Assembly: GCA_007280145.1 (NCBI GenBank)
Contig: QYPU01000089.1
Location: forward strand, 1 to 9,472
DNA from: Dehalococcoidia bacterium
GTDB lineage: Bacteria; Chloroflexota; Dehalococcoidia; GIF9; UBA5629
Reading direction: 5' to 3'
DNA: 9,472 nucleotides
A model generated the notes under the pieces. The model saw nothing but the letters and a program-made list of their open reading frames with translations. It was not told the DNA's origin and did no database searches. Position numbers and translations under genes: made by a program. This document shows, one piece after another, positions 1-7,190 of this stretch; the stretch's first letter is position 1, and every line of letters starts with the position of its first letter.

Positions 1-1904
1 CTGGCTGCTTGTCTGCCTTGAGCAATGGCTCCGATGACTGATGCTGGACCAGTGACAACATCACCACCGGCGAATACACCCTGCCGGTTAGTAGCTAATG
101 TTTGGCTATTCACCTTAATGACATTGCCCCGGCTCAAGTCTATCTCAAACTGTGTTGGAACTTCAGTAGCCTGTCCGATGCTAGCTATAACATTGTCGAA
201 TTCTGTAGTGAATTCGCTTCCCTCGATTGGCACTGGGCGGCGTCTCCCGCTAGCGTCAGGTTCACCCAGCTTCATTTGCAGGCATTCCAGTTCGATATGT
301 CCGTCTTTGACGCTTATCCGGTTGGGTGCTGCCAGGAATATAATTTCTGCTCCCTCGTGTAGTGCCTCTTCAATCTCTTCGGCAGCGGCTGGCATCTCAG
401 CTCGAGTACGGCGGTAGACTATGGTCACCTTTTCAGCTCCCAGGCGAAGTGAAGTTCGCGAACAGTCTATAGCTGCGTTGCCACCGCCAATTATGGCTAT
501 CCTCTTCCCTATCTTTACTTCTTCGCCTAAATTTACTTGCCGGAGGAAAGTCACACCATCTATTACGCCAGGACTCTCTTCTCCGTCAACACGCATCCTG
601 GTTCCACGATGAGCTCCCAAGCCTAAAAATATAGCACTGTAGCCTTGTTTGAAGAGGCTATCCAGTGACTCGATTCTGGTATTAGTTTCTATCTCAACGC
701 CTGCCTCTTCAATTTCTTTAATTTCAGCGTCTAGAATTTCCCGCGGCAAGCGGTAGTCTGGGATACCCACCCGCATCATGCCTCCGGCTTGCGATAAAGC
801 CTCAAAAACCGTTGCCGAATGCCCGAGTTTAGCCAGGTAGTAAGCTGCGGTTAAACCGGCTGGTCCTGAGCCGACTACAGCTACTCGCTTGCCTGTTGGC
901 GGTGCCACCTTAGAATTTTGCTTCCATAGTCCACTATCGTGGTCAGCGGCAAACCGCTTGAGGGACTTTATACAAATCGGGTCATTTAACTGGCTGTGCC
1001 GACATGCCTGCTCACATGGATGTATGCAAACACGCCCTAGCACTCCGGGGAACGGAACCTTCTCTCGTATTACGGCTAAAGCCTCACTGTATTTTCCCTG
1101 GGCGATAAGATTAATATAGCGGGGTATGTCTATATGAGCCGGGCAGGCTTGGCTGCATGGAACGATGTAGCCTTCCCAATCAGAAGGGGGGTAATATCTT
1201 GCCTCCCTATCTACTAATGCTCCCGTGGGGCAAACTTCGACGCAGGCAAAGCAAAACTTGCATCCTGAATCCTTATGGTTGCCTTGCACTGGGCCAGCCA
1301 CTCGATAGCCATTCAATTCAATGAAATCGAGGGCTTTTACCCCTCTCAAATCTCGACAGGCACTAACACACCGCCCACAGGCAATGCACAGATTGTAATC
1401 CAGGTCGAAGAAGGGATTATCTCGATTTATCGGGAGTCTTCTATACTCGTAGGGAATAGGCGTGTCCCCGATATCCAGATAATCGACCACCTTTTGCAAT
1501 TCGCAGCGCCCATTTTCAGGGCAAGTAACGCAGCGCTCGTTCACTGCTACATTCTGCAAACATATATCAAATGGTTGGCAGCGCTCTTTGCGCCAGCAGG
1601 TAAGACAGGCATTGGGATGCTCAGATAGTATCTTCTTTAAGACCTGGCGCTGTTTCTGCCGAAGTTCTGGTGTATCAGTATGAACCACCATGTTTTCGGC
1701 AACTTTTGTGGTACACGAAAGGACAAACTCAGCTGCGCCTTCAATTTCTACTAAACATAGCCCGCATTCTCCTGAAGGTGGCAGGTCTGGATGAGCACAG
1801 AGACTGGGAATATATATAGCTGCCTCTGCAGCCGCTTCGAATATGGTCATCTCTTGTCTTGCTGCTATTTGTCGGCCGTCGATAGTTAGGATAAACTCGG
1901 TCAT
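1..1904 (-). CDS. NuoG-like iron-sulfur module fused to GltD/NfnB-type FAD/NAD(P) oxidoreductase (3' end cut by window)
   Basis: The frame is open from the ATG at 1904 to the left edge: 634 codons with no stop, so the C-terminus is missing, probably by only a few tens of residues. Order: NuoG-type [2Fe-2S] domain (C36, C47, C50, C64); His-Cys motif H96, C100, C103, C109; an extra C125-x2-C128-x5-C134; two ferredoxin clusters (C173/176/179/183 and C215/218/221/225); GltD-type helical iron-sulfur region (C250, C254, C293, C297, C301); FAD Rossmann motif GSGPAGL (345-351); nucleotide-binding GGGNAAID (473-480) followed by VYRRT (496-500); and the late FAD motif FAGGD (611-615). GltD and NfnB use this core to exchange electrons between NAD(P)H, FAD and iron-sulfur centres. 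Residues 1-245 are paralogous to the N-terminus of the preceding gene. The ATG overlaps that gene's stop as ATGA and has GAGGAGG at 1915-1921, so the two are translationally coupled. Likely cytoplasmic; no signal peptide or membrane segment. It could be SfrB-like; substrate preference (NADPH or NADH) is inference. Confidence 0.9.
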   Translation of the reverse strand, partial: MTEFILTIDGRQIAARQEMTIFEAAAEAAIYIPSLCAHPDLPPSGECGLCLVEIEGAAEFVLSCTTKVAENMVVHTDTPELRQKQRQVLKKILSEHPNACLTCWRKERCQPFDICLQNVAVNERCVTCPENGRCELQKVVDYLDIGDTPIPYEYRRLPINRDNPFFDLDYNLCIACGRCVSACRDLRGVKALDFIELNGYRVAGPVQGNHKDSGCKFCFACVEVCPTGALVDREARYYPPSDWEGYIVPCSQACPAHIDIPRYINLIAQGKYSEALAVIREKVPFPGVLGRVCIHPCEQACRHSQLNDPICIKSLKRFAADHDSGLWKQNSKVAPPTGKRVAVVGSGPAGLTAAYYLAKLGHSATVFEALSQAGGMMRVGIPDYRLPREILDAEIKEIEEAGVEIETNTRIESLDSLFKQGYSAIFLGLGAHRGTRMRVDGEESPGVIDGVTFLRQVNLGEEVKIGKRIAIIGGGNAAIDCSRTSLRLGAEKVTIVYRRTRAEMPAAAEEIEEALHEGAEIIFLAAPNRISVKDGHIELECLQMKLGEPDASGRRRPVPIEGSEFTTEFDNVIASIGQATEVPTQFEIDLSRGNVIKVNSQTLATNRQGVFAGGDVVTGPASVIGAIAQGRQAA

Positions 1905-4675
1905 AATTCCTGAGCCTCCTCAATTCTTATAGCGCATACTTTTAATTCCGGGGTTTTAGATACAGGGTCTAAAACCGGGTTAGTCAGAATGTTAACGGCA
2001 CTCTCGGCAAAGTGAGAGGTCATAAATACTACCGTTGGCGGAGATTTCTCAGTAACCTTCGCCCTGGCTATTACTTCACCGCGACGTGAGACAACCTTAA
2101 CTTTGCTGCCATCGCTAATCTTCAACGGACAGGCGTCAACTGGATTTATCTCAATTACTCCCTCTGGTTCGATTGCATTGAGTCCGGTTATTTTTCGTGT
2201 CATAGTTCCAGTACGAAAATGGTAGAGGCTGCTTCCAGTAGTAAGGACCAGGGGATATTCCTTATCAGGCAGCTCGCATGGTGACTTGTATATTAGTGGC
2301 GAGAACTTGCCCTTGCCACGAGCGAATTTGCCTGCATGCAGAATAGATGTTCCCGGGTGGGCATCGTCTGGGCAAGGCCACTGTATTGCACCTTCTTCCA
2401 GCCGCTGGTAGCTAACGCCCCCATAGCTGGGAGTCAGGCTGGCAATCTCGCTCATTATCTGCGAAGGATGTTCAAAACTAAAACCTTTGCCTCCTAATCT
2501 CCCGGCTATCTGGCAAATAATCCACCAATCAGGTTTGGAATTACCTGCAGGCTCAATTGCCTTTCTTATCCGCTGTATCCGCCGTTCGGTATTGGTAAAA
2601 GTGCCGTCCTTTTCAGCAAAACTAGCTGCTGGCAAAACTACATCAGCTAGCTGAGCGGTTTCGCTGAGGAAAATATCTTGAACCACCAGGAATTCGAGTT
2701 TATTTAATGCCTCTTGAGCATGTTTGGCATCAGGCTCACTCAGTACCGGGTTTCCACCCATTAAATAAATTGCCTTAACTTCCCCCTTGTAGATAGCATC
2801 GCGAATTTCGGTTACAGCCAACCCTGGACTGGCGCTCAAACTGCATCCCCAGGCAATCTCAAATTTTTTCTGAATATCAGGATTGTCAACACTTTGGTAG
2901 GCAGTATAGACATCGGGCAAAGCACCCATGTCACAGGCACCCTGGACATTATTTTGCCCGCTTAGTGGATTCACCCCCGTTGATGGCTTACCGATGTTAC
3001 CGGTCAGCATGGCCAGGTTAGCCAGAGCCAGTACATTATCTGTGCCATGGCTATGCTGGGTGATGCCCGTGCCATAGATGATGGAAGCTGGTTTATAGGT
3101 AGCGTACAGTCGAGCTGCCTCAGCTATTTTATCGCCAGGCACGCATGTAACCTTCTCTACAGAGTCCAGATTAAAATTCTTTAACGATTTCTTGAAAGCA
3201 TCAAAATTCTCGCAATATTCTTTAATGAAGGCTAAATCAGCTAGCCCTTCATCAAAAATGACCCTCATCATGCCCATGAGCAGGGCAACATCAGTGCCTG
3301 GAGAGTGACTTAACCAGATATCAGCATAACGGCAAAGCTCAATATCTCGAGGGTCAGCTACGATGAGCTTTCCTCCATTTTGTACTGCCCTCTTTATCTC
3401 CAGGGCGATAACCGGGTGCGTTGAGCTGGTATTGCTGCCGACAACCAGGATACAGGCAGCACTTCTGATTTCACTAATAGAATTGGTCGTAGCACTGCTG
3501 CCAAAAGCTTGAGCTAAGCCAGCTACCGTGGGCGCATGACATAGGCGGGCGCTGGTGTCTATATTATTCGTAGCCATCACCGTGCGGGTGAATTTTTGGG
3601 CAAGATAATTTTCCTCATTAGTGCACTTGCCTGAGGCAATGAAAGCGAACTCGTCCCCTTTGTAGCTTGCCAGTTTCTCTGTCACTAAATCTAATGCTTC
3701 CTCCCAACTTGCCTCAACTAATTTTCCATTTTTTCGTATCAGTGGCATAGTCAAACGCTGGGGATGATGAACGAATTCGGTAATTCCAAAACGCCCCTTG
3801 ACACAGGCCTGGCCGGAATTAACCGAATTCTCCATGACTGGCACTGTTCGAAGGATTCTATTTCCTTTTATCTCAAGACTTAGTTGACAGCCGACTCCAC
3901 AATAAGGGCAAGTTGTAATTACTGAACGTTCGGGTAAACCTCGCCATCTGCCGGAGCGCTCTGTTAAAGCAGCTGTTGGGCAGATATCAACACAAGCTCC
4001 GCAGAATTGACATCCTGAATCTTGTAACGACTTATCGAAAGCAGTACCAGGCAAAGTTCGGCTGCCCCTGTAGGTAAAGGCAATTGCCCCTATTCCTCTT
4101 ACCTCCTGGCATACCTGAATGCAGCGCCCGCACAAAATACACAGGTTATAATCACGGTCGAAAAAGGGCGAATCTTTTAAGATTGGTGCTTCCCGGCGGC
4201 TAGGAGCTAACCTGATTTCGGTGAGACCAACATAGTCAACTACCTTTTGCAGTTCACAGCGCCCGTTCTTGGGGCACATTGTGCATCCGGTAGTTTCCGC
4301 TTGTTTTCGCAGTGTAATGTGGAAAGGTTCACAATGCTCCTTACGGTCGCAAATGAGGCAAGCATAGGGGTGTTCGCTAAGGATTAGCTCAAGGATATCG
4401 CGTCTTAGCTCTTGAAGCTGCGGAGTATTGGTTTTAACTACCATCCCTTCGATGGCTGGTGTAGTGCAGGCAGTAGAGAAACCACGCATGCCTTCAATCT
4501 CAACTATGCACATACGGCAGCTTCCCGACGGGGTTAAGCTGTGATGGTAACATAGGGTGGGAATATAAATACCTGCCTGTTGGGCGGATTCAAGTACCGT
4601 AGTTCCCTCTTTCGTTTTGACCGGCTGCCCGTCGATAGCCAGATTGATGATTTTAGTCTCTTGGCTGATAACCAT
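1901..4675 (-). CDS. fdhF: Mo/W-bis-MGD oxidoreductase, formate dehydrogenase alpha-subunit family, with NuoG-like N-terminus
   Basis: 924 residues, complete, with no signal peptide and therefore cytoplasmic. Order: [2Fe-2S] domain (C42, C53, C56, C70); His-Cys motif H102, C106, C109, C115; an extra C131-x2-C134-x5-C140; two ferredoxin clusters (C179/182/185/189 and C222/225/228/232); bis-MGD-enzyme [4Fe-4S] site C256, C259, C263, C291 followed by K293; molybdopterin core to about 790; dinucleotide-binding domain about 805-920. The metal-ligand position is Cys379 (codon TGT, not Sec) in RLCHAPTVAGL, with the FDH-type His380. GQNNVQGACDMG (573-584) is a strong FDH-family match, but the residue before it is Ser572 where formate dehydrogenases have the substrate Arg (R333 in E. 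coli FdhF). The expected reaction is formate oxidation or CO2 reduction passed along the clusters to the NuoEF-like partners. The Ser leaves the substrate open; a SfrA-like role is an alternative. It starts 37 bases after the NuoF-like gene, with AGGA 11 bases before the ATG. Confidence 0.88.
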   Translation of the reverse strand: MVISQETKIINLAIDGQPVKTKEGTTVLESAQQAGIYIPTLCYHHSLTPSGSCRMCIVEIEGMRGFSTACTTPAIEGMVVKTNTPQLQELRRDILELILSEHPYACLICDRKEHCEPFHITLRKQAETTGCTMCPKNGRCELQKVVDYVGLTEIRLAPSRREAPILKDSPFFDRDYNLCILCGRCIQVCQEVRGIGAIAFTYRGSRTLPGTAFDKSLQDSGCQFCGACVDICPTAALTERSGRWRGLPERSVITTCPYCGVGCQLSLEIKGNRILRTVPVMENSVNSGQACVKGRFGITEFVHHPQRLTMPLIRKNGKLVEASWEEALDLVTEKLASYKGDEFAFIASGKCTNEENYLAQKFTRTVMATNNIDTSARLCHAPTVAGLAQAFGSSATTNSISEIRSAACILVVGSNTSSTHPVIALEIKRAVQNGGKLIVADPRDIELCRYADIWLSHSPGTDVALLMGMMRVIFDEGLADLAFIKEYCENFDAFKKSLKNFNLDSVEKVTCVPGDKIAEAARLYATYKPASIIYGTGITQHSHGTDNVLALANLAMLTGNIGKPSTGVNPLSGQNNVQGACDMGALPDVYTAYQSVDNPDIQKKFEIAWGCSLSASPGLAVTEIRDAIYKGEVKAIYLMGGNPVLSEPDAKHAQEALNKLEFLVVQDIFLSETAQLADVVLPAASFAEKDGTFTNTERRIQRIRKAIEPAGNSKPDWWIICQIAGRLGGKGFSFEHPSQIMSEIASLTPSYGGVSYQRLEEGAIQWPCPDDAHPGTSILHAGKFARGKGKFSPLIYKSPCELPDKEYPLVLTTGSSLYHFRTGTMTRKITGLNAIEPEGVIEINPVDACPLKISDGSKVKVVSRRGEVIARAKVTEKSPPTVVFMTSHFAESAVNILTNPVLDPVSKTPELKVCAIRIEEAQEL
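1907..1921 (-). promoter_or_regulatory. Ribosome-binding site of the GltD-like gene inside the end of the Mo-subunit gene
   Basis: On the minus strand GAGGAGG (1915-1921) lies 10 bases, and AGGAA (1907-1911) two bases, before the ATG at 1904. Both lie within the last codons of the Mo-subunit gene, whose TGA overlaps the ATG as ATGA. This is the strongest Shine-Dalgarno match I see in the operon. It supports the chosen start and translational coupling of the two subunits. Confidence 0.75.
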
Positions 4676-4712
4676 ACTTAATTAATTCCTGCTAGTATAC
4701 ATGAGCCCTGTT

Positions 4713-6623
4713 TTAAACCGACTTGCCAATGGGTGTGGGTTGTTGAGGGACTTCAATTTGTTCTCCTGAAACCTTGGCTACTGCAGCAAAACGAGGTGGG
4801 CAGACGTCAAGGCACGTCCCACACTTGACACATTTATCCTGGTCGATAACATGTACTAACCTTTTGCCGCCCGAGATTGCTTCAACAGGACAATTTCGCA
4901 GACAAATCATGCAGCCCTGGCATTTGTCTGGCAAAATGTAAAAGGAAATCAAATCTTTACATACCAGGGCAGGGCAACGCTTTTCGTTAATATGGGCTTC
5001 ATATTCATCACGGAAGTAGCGGATAGTAGTCAGTACCGGGTTGGGAGCTGTTTGTCCTAAACCGCAGAGGGCGCTCTGCTTGACTGTGTTGGCTAATTTC
5101 TCAAGCTGCTCTATGTCTCCAGGCTTGCCTTCACCTTGGGTGATTCGTTCTAAGATGCCTAACATTTGCCGTGTGCCAACTCGACAGGGGGGACACTTGC
5201 CGCAAGACTCAGCTTGAGTGAAAGAGAGGAAATACTTTGTCAGGTCGACCATACAGGTATCTTCATCAGCTACAATCATGCCGCCGGAGCCCATAATTGA
5301 GCCAGCGGCAGTCAGTGATTCGTAATCGACGGGTGAATTAAGCATGGATGCTGGTAGACAGCCTCCTGAAGGCCCCCCAGTTTGCACTGCTTTGAACCCT
5401 TTCCCTTTAAGAATACCACCGCCGATGTCATAGATAATTTCACCTAAGGTAATGCCCAGGGGCACTTCAATAAGTCCGGTGAGCTCTACCTTACCTACCA
5501 GGGCGAAAGTCTTTGTTCCTTTGCTTCTCTCCGAACCGTACTGGGCATACCATTCACTGCCTCTTTGTAAAATAAGTGCTGCATTTGCCCATGTTTCTAC
5601 ATTGTTGATGTTCGTTGGCTTGCCCCATAACCCGGAAATCGCTGGAAAGGGGGGGCGTGGCCGGGGCATACCTCGCTTGCCTTCAATAGAAGCCATTAAA
5701 GCTGTCTCCTCACCGCAAACAAAAGCTCCAGCACCTTCCTTAATCTTTATGTGGAAATTGAAACCGGAATCAAGAATATTATCTCCGATAAGACCGCATT
5801 CCTCCATCTGGTGGAGAGCTAATCTCAATCTCTCCAGAGCCAGAGGGTACTCAGCACGACAATAAATATAGCCCTGGTTTGCTCCTATAGCGTAAGCGCC
5901 GATAACTATCCCCTCTAAAACTGAATGAGGGTCACCCTCGAGTAAGGACCGGTTCATAAAGGCGCCGGGGTCACCTTCATCCGCATTACAAATCACATAT
6001 TTCTCATCCCCTGGCGCTGTCCGGCAGAAATTCCATTTTTGTCCGGTTGGAAAGCCAGCGCCTCCCCTGCCTCGCAAACCTGATTTTTTAATCTCCTCAA
6101 TGATTGCTTCTGGCGTCATCTTTAATGCCTTGACCAAGCCGCTGTAGCCCTCATTGGCAATGTAATGATTGATGTTTTCGGGGTCGATAAAACCGCAGTT
6201 ACGCAGGATTATACGAACTTGCGGTTTGAGCACAGCCAGCTCGAACAAATTGGGGATGCCGTTAATTTTACTGTCACCAATATAACCTAAAGCCAAATCA
6301 GGGTGTGGATTATCATTGACCAGGTAATCACCGACGAGCTGAGCAGCTAGCTTTGGGGTTAAGTTGCCATAGATGATTTGCGGGCATCCTGGTTTTATTA
6401 TGCCAATCATCGGTTCGGCATAACAAAGGCCTAAACAGCCAACCTGGGTAATGACAGCTTCAAGTTTTCTCTGCGTAAGTTCTTTGTTAATGGCTTCAAG
6501 GATACCAAGAGCTCCGGCGGCTCTGCCGCAGGTACCGGCACCAACCAATATCCGTGGCTTACTGCTGGATTGCAGCGATTCCCATTCTGAAATCGCTCGG
6601 CTGTGAATTTCTTCGAAAGCCAT
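4713..6623 (-). CDS. nuoF: NADH-binding NuoF/HndC-like flavoprotein with extra iron-sulfur domains
   Basis: 636 residues, longer than the NuoF of complex I (about 445) because of domains at both ends, as in HndC, HydB and HylB. Residues 20-100 are a thioredoxin-like [2Fe-2S] domain with C32, C63 and C67 visible. The NuoF core follows: FMN-site glycine-rich RGRGGAGFPTG (184-194), NADH/FMN-site GAGAFVCGEETAL (297-309), KPPFP-like segment PRPPFPA (322-328), and the N3-type [4Fe-4S] cluster C474, C477, C480, C520. The C-terminus carries two ferredoxin clusters (C568/571/574/578 and C598/601/604/608), a plausible ferredoxin entry or exit. Expected role: NADH oxidation or NAD+ reduction on FMN, possibly the bifurcation site, in a soluble complex with the neighbouring NuoE-like and Mo subunits. 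It starts 11 bases after the NuoE-like stop, with purine-rich AAAGAG just before the ATG. The first [2Fe-2S] Cys expected in the N-terminal domain is absent. Confidence 0.93.
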   Translation of the reverse strand: MAFEEIHSRAISEWESLQSSSKPRILVGAGTCGRAAGALGILEAINKELTQRKLEAVITQVGCLGLCYAEPMIGIIKPGCPQIIYGNLTPKLAAQLVGDYLVNDNPHPDLALGYIGDSKINGIPNLFELAVLKPQVRIILRNCGFIDPENINHYIANEGYSGLVKALKMTPEAIIEEIKKSGLRGRGGAGFPTGQKWNFCRTAPGDEKYVICNADEGDPGAFMNRSLLEGDPHSVLEGIVIGAYAIGANQGYIYCRAEYPLALERLRLALHQMEECGLIGDNILDSGFNFHIKIKEGAGAFVCGEETALMASIEGKRGMPRPRPPFPAISGLWGKPTNINNVETWANAALILQRGSEWYAQYGSERSKGTKTFALVGKVELTGLIEVPLGITLGEIIYDIGGGILKGKGFKAVQTGGPSGGCLPASMLNSPVDYESLTAAGSIMGSGGMIVADEDTCMVDLTKYFLSFTQAESCGKCPPCRVGTRQMLGILERITQGEGKPGDIEQLEKLANTVKQSALCGLGQTAPNPVLTTIRYFRDEYEAHINEKRCPALVCKDLISFYILPDKCQGCMICLRNCPVEAISGGKRLVHVIDQDKCVKCGTCLDVCPPRFAAVAKVSGEQIEVPQQPTPIGKSV

Positions 6624-6634
6624 AACTCTTTGTC

Positions 6635-7093
6635 TCAGTGATACTCAGCCAGGATATCCTTTGCCTTGGCGATAGTCATCCGACCATAAACATTTTTATC
6701 GATGACCATTACCGGAGCCAGGGCACAAGAACCGAAGCAAGCTACCCGCTCGAGGCTGAATTTATAATCTTCGGTTGTACCTCCAGACTCGATGCCTAAC
6801 TCTCTCTTCACCTCGTCCAGAATACGCTCGCCGCCGCGAACATGGCAGGCAGTACCCAAACAGACCTTTACGGTATGCTCACCACGACGAGCGAAGTAGA
6901 ACTGGGCATAAAAAGAGGCAACTCCAAAGATCTCGCTTTCTGACATACGGGAAAACTTAGCTATCTCTGAAACTGCCTTCTCGGAAAGATAACCGAACTT
7001 TCCCTGTACCTTCTGCAGGATGGGAATTAACGCCCCTTTTTCTCCCTCGTATTCAGCTAATATCTCGGCTAATTCACCTTGCATTGTATCCAC
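6635..7093 (-). CDS. nuoE: NuoE/HndA-like [2Fe-2S] subunit
   Basis: 152 residues from a GTG at 7093, close to the usual NuoE/HndA length. The fold is an N-terminal helical bundle (about 1-60, including the family-like segment FGYLSEKAVSEIAKFSRM) followed by a thioredoxin-like [2Fe-2S] domain. All four cluster ligands are present: C78-x4-C83 in VCLGTACHVRG, and C119-x3-C123 in CFGSCALAPV. In this family the subunit binds the NuoF-like protein and takes or stores electrons from FMN. It is the first gene of the redox operon. An in-frame ATG at 7084 (residue 4) has GGTGG (7089-7093) five bases upstream and may be the true start; the GTG has no good ribosome-binding site. A putative promoter lies 26 bases upstream of the GTG. 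No membrane segments. Confidence 0.92.
   Translation of the reverse strand: MDTMQGELAEILAEYEGEKGALIPILQKVQGKFGYLSEKAVSEIAKFSRMSESEIFGVASFYAQFYFARRGEHTVKVCLGTACHVRGGERILDEVKRELGIESGGTTEDYKFSLERVACFGSCALAPVMVIDKNVYGRMTIAKAKDILAEYH
7084..7093 (-). promoter_or_regulatory. Candidate ribosome-binding site that favours the ATG start at 7084 for the NuoE-like gene
   Basis: Read on the minus strand, GGTGG (7089-7093) lies five bases before the ATG at 7084-7082. The GTG that gives the longer ORF lies within this GGTGG. The purine-rich match and spacing favour the ATG, which shortens the protein to 149 residues. Seen directly; which start is used is inference. Confidence 0.4.
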
Positions 7094-7118
7094 CGCAGGC
7101 TTACATAACTGATTTGGA

Positions 7119-7148
7119 AGTTTAGCAAAAAAATGCCTTTACGGTCAA
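7119..7148 (-). promoter_or_regulatory. Putative sigma70-type promoter of the redox operon
   Basis: On the minus strand a -35-like TTGACC (7143-7148, five of six matches to consensus) and a -10-like TAAACT (7119-7124, four of six) are separated by 18 bases that include a run of seven T. Transcription would start near 7112, leaving a leader of about 20-28 bases before the NuoE-like gene. It lies in the only sizeable gap upstream of the operon. Prediction from spacing and consensus only. Confidence 0.45.
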
Positions 7149-7155
7149 ACTTGCT

Positions 7156-7187
7156 GACTCTAGACTCCTGACTATCGACTATCGACT
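7156..7187. repeat. Five tandem GACTnnn heptads (AGTC-based 7-nt periodic repeat)
   Basis: GACT occurs at 7156, 7163, 7170, 7177 and 7184, exactly every seven bases. The three bases between copies vary (CTA, CCT, ATC, ATC). It lies in the gap between the TPR gene's stop (7191) and the putative promoter (7148). No dyad or stem is evident. It may be a short tandem repeat, a set of phased binding sites, or a copy of a dispersed intergenic repeat; the sequence alone does not decide. Confidence 0.75.
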
Positions 7188-7190
7188 GGT

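Noticed and set aside
25..1628. Several plus-strand open frames across 25-1628
   Set aside because: They lie antisense to the continuous minus-strand reading frame 1904-1, which encodes well-conserved iron-sulfur and FAD motifs. The plus-strand translations show no recognisable domains.
1741..1923. Minus-strand 60-residue frame overlapping the Mo/GltD gene junction
   Set aside because: It is out of frame with both real genes and its translation is low-complexity with no motif; a shadow of the GltD-like gene start.
3539..3541. Possible selenocysteine at the metal-ligand position of the Mo subunit
   Set aside because: The codon is TGT, so this is a Cys-type enzyme with no in-frame TGA and no need for a SECIS element.
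1..7093. Respiratory complex I (Nuo) or an [FeFe]-hydrogenase operon
   Set aside because: No membrane subunits or NuoB/C/D/I genes are present, and the large subunit has a bis-MGD molybdopterin core rather than an H-cluster domain (no hydrogenase Cys motifs).
7094..7150. Rho-independent terminator for the TPR gene at the T-run near 7130
   Set aside because: Only a weak 4-bp stem (GTCA/TGAC) precedes the seven-T run and it is 12 bases away. The T-run is better explained as part of the -35/-10 spacer.
7156..7187. CRISPR array
   Set aside because: The unit is only seven bases with 3-base variable gaps; there are no repeat-spacer units of CRISPR size and no cas genes.
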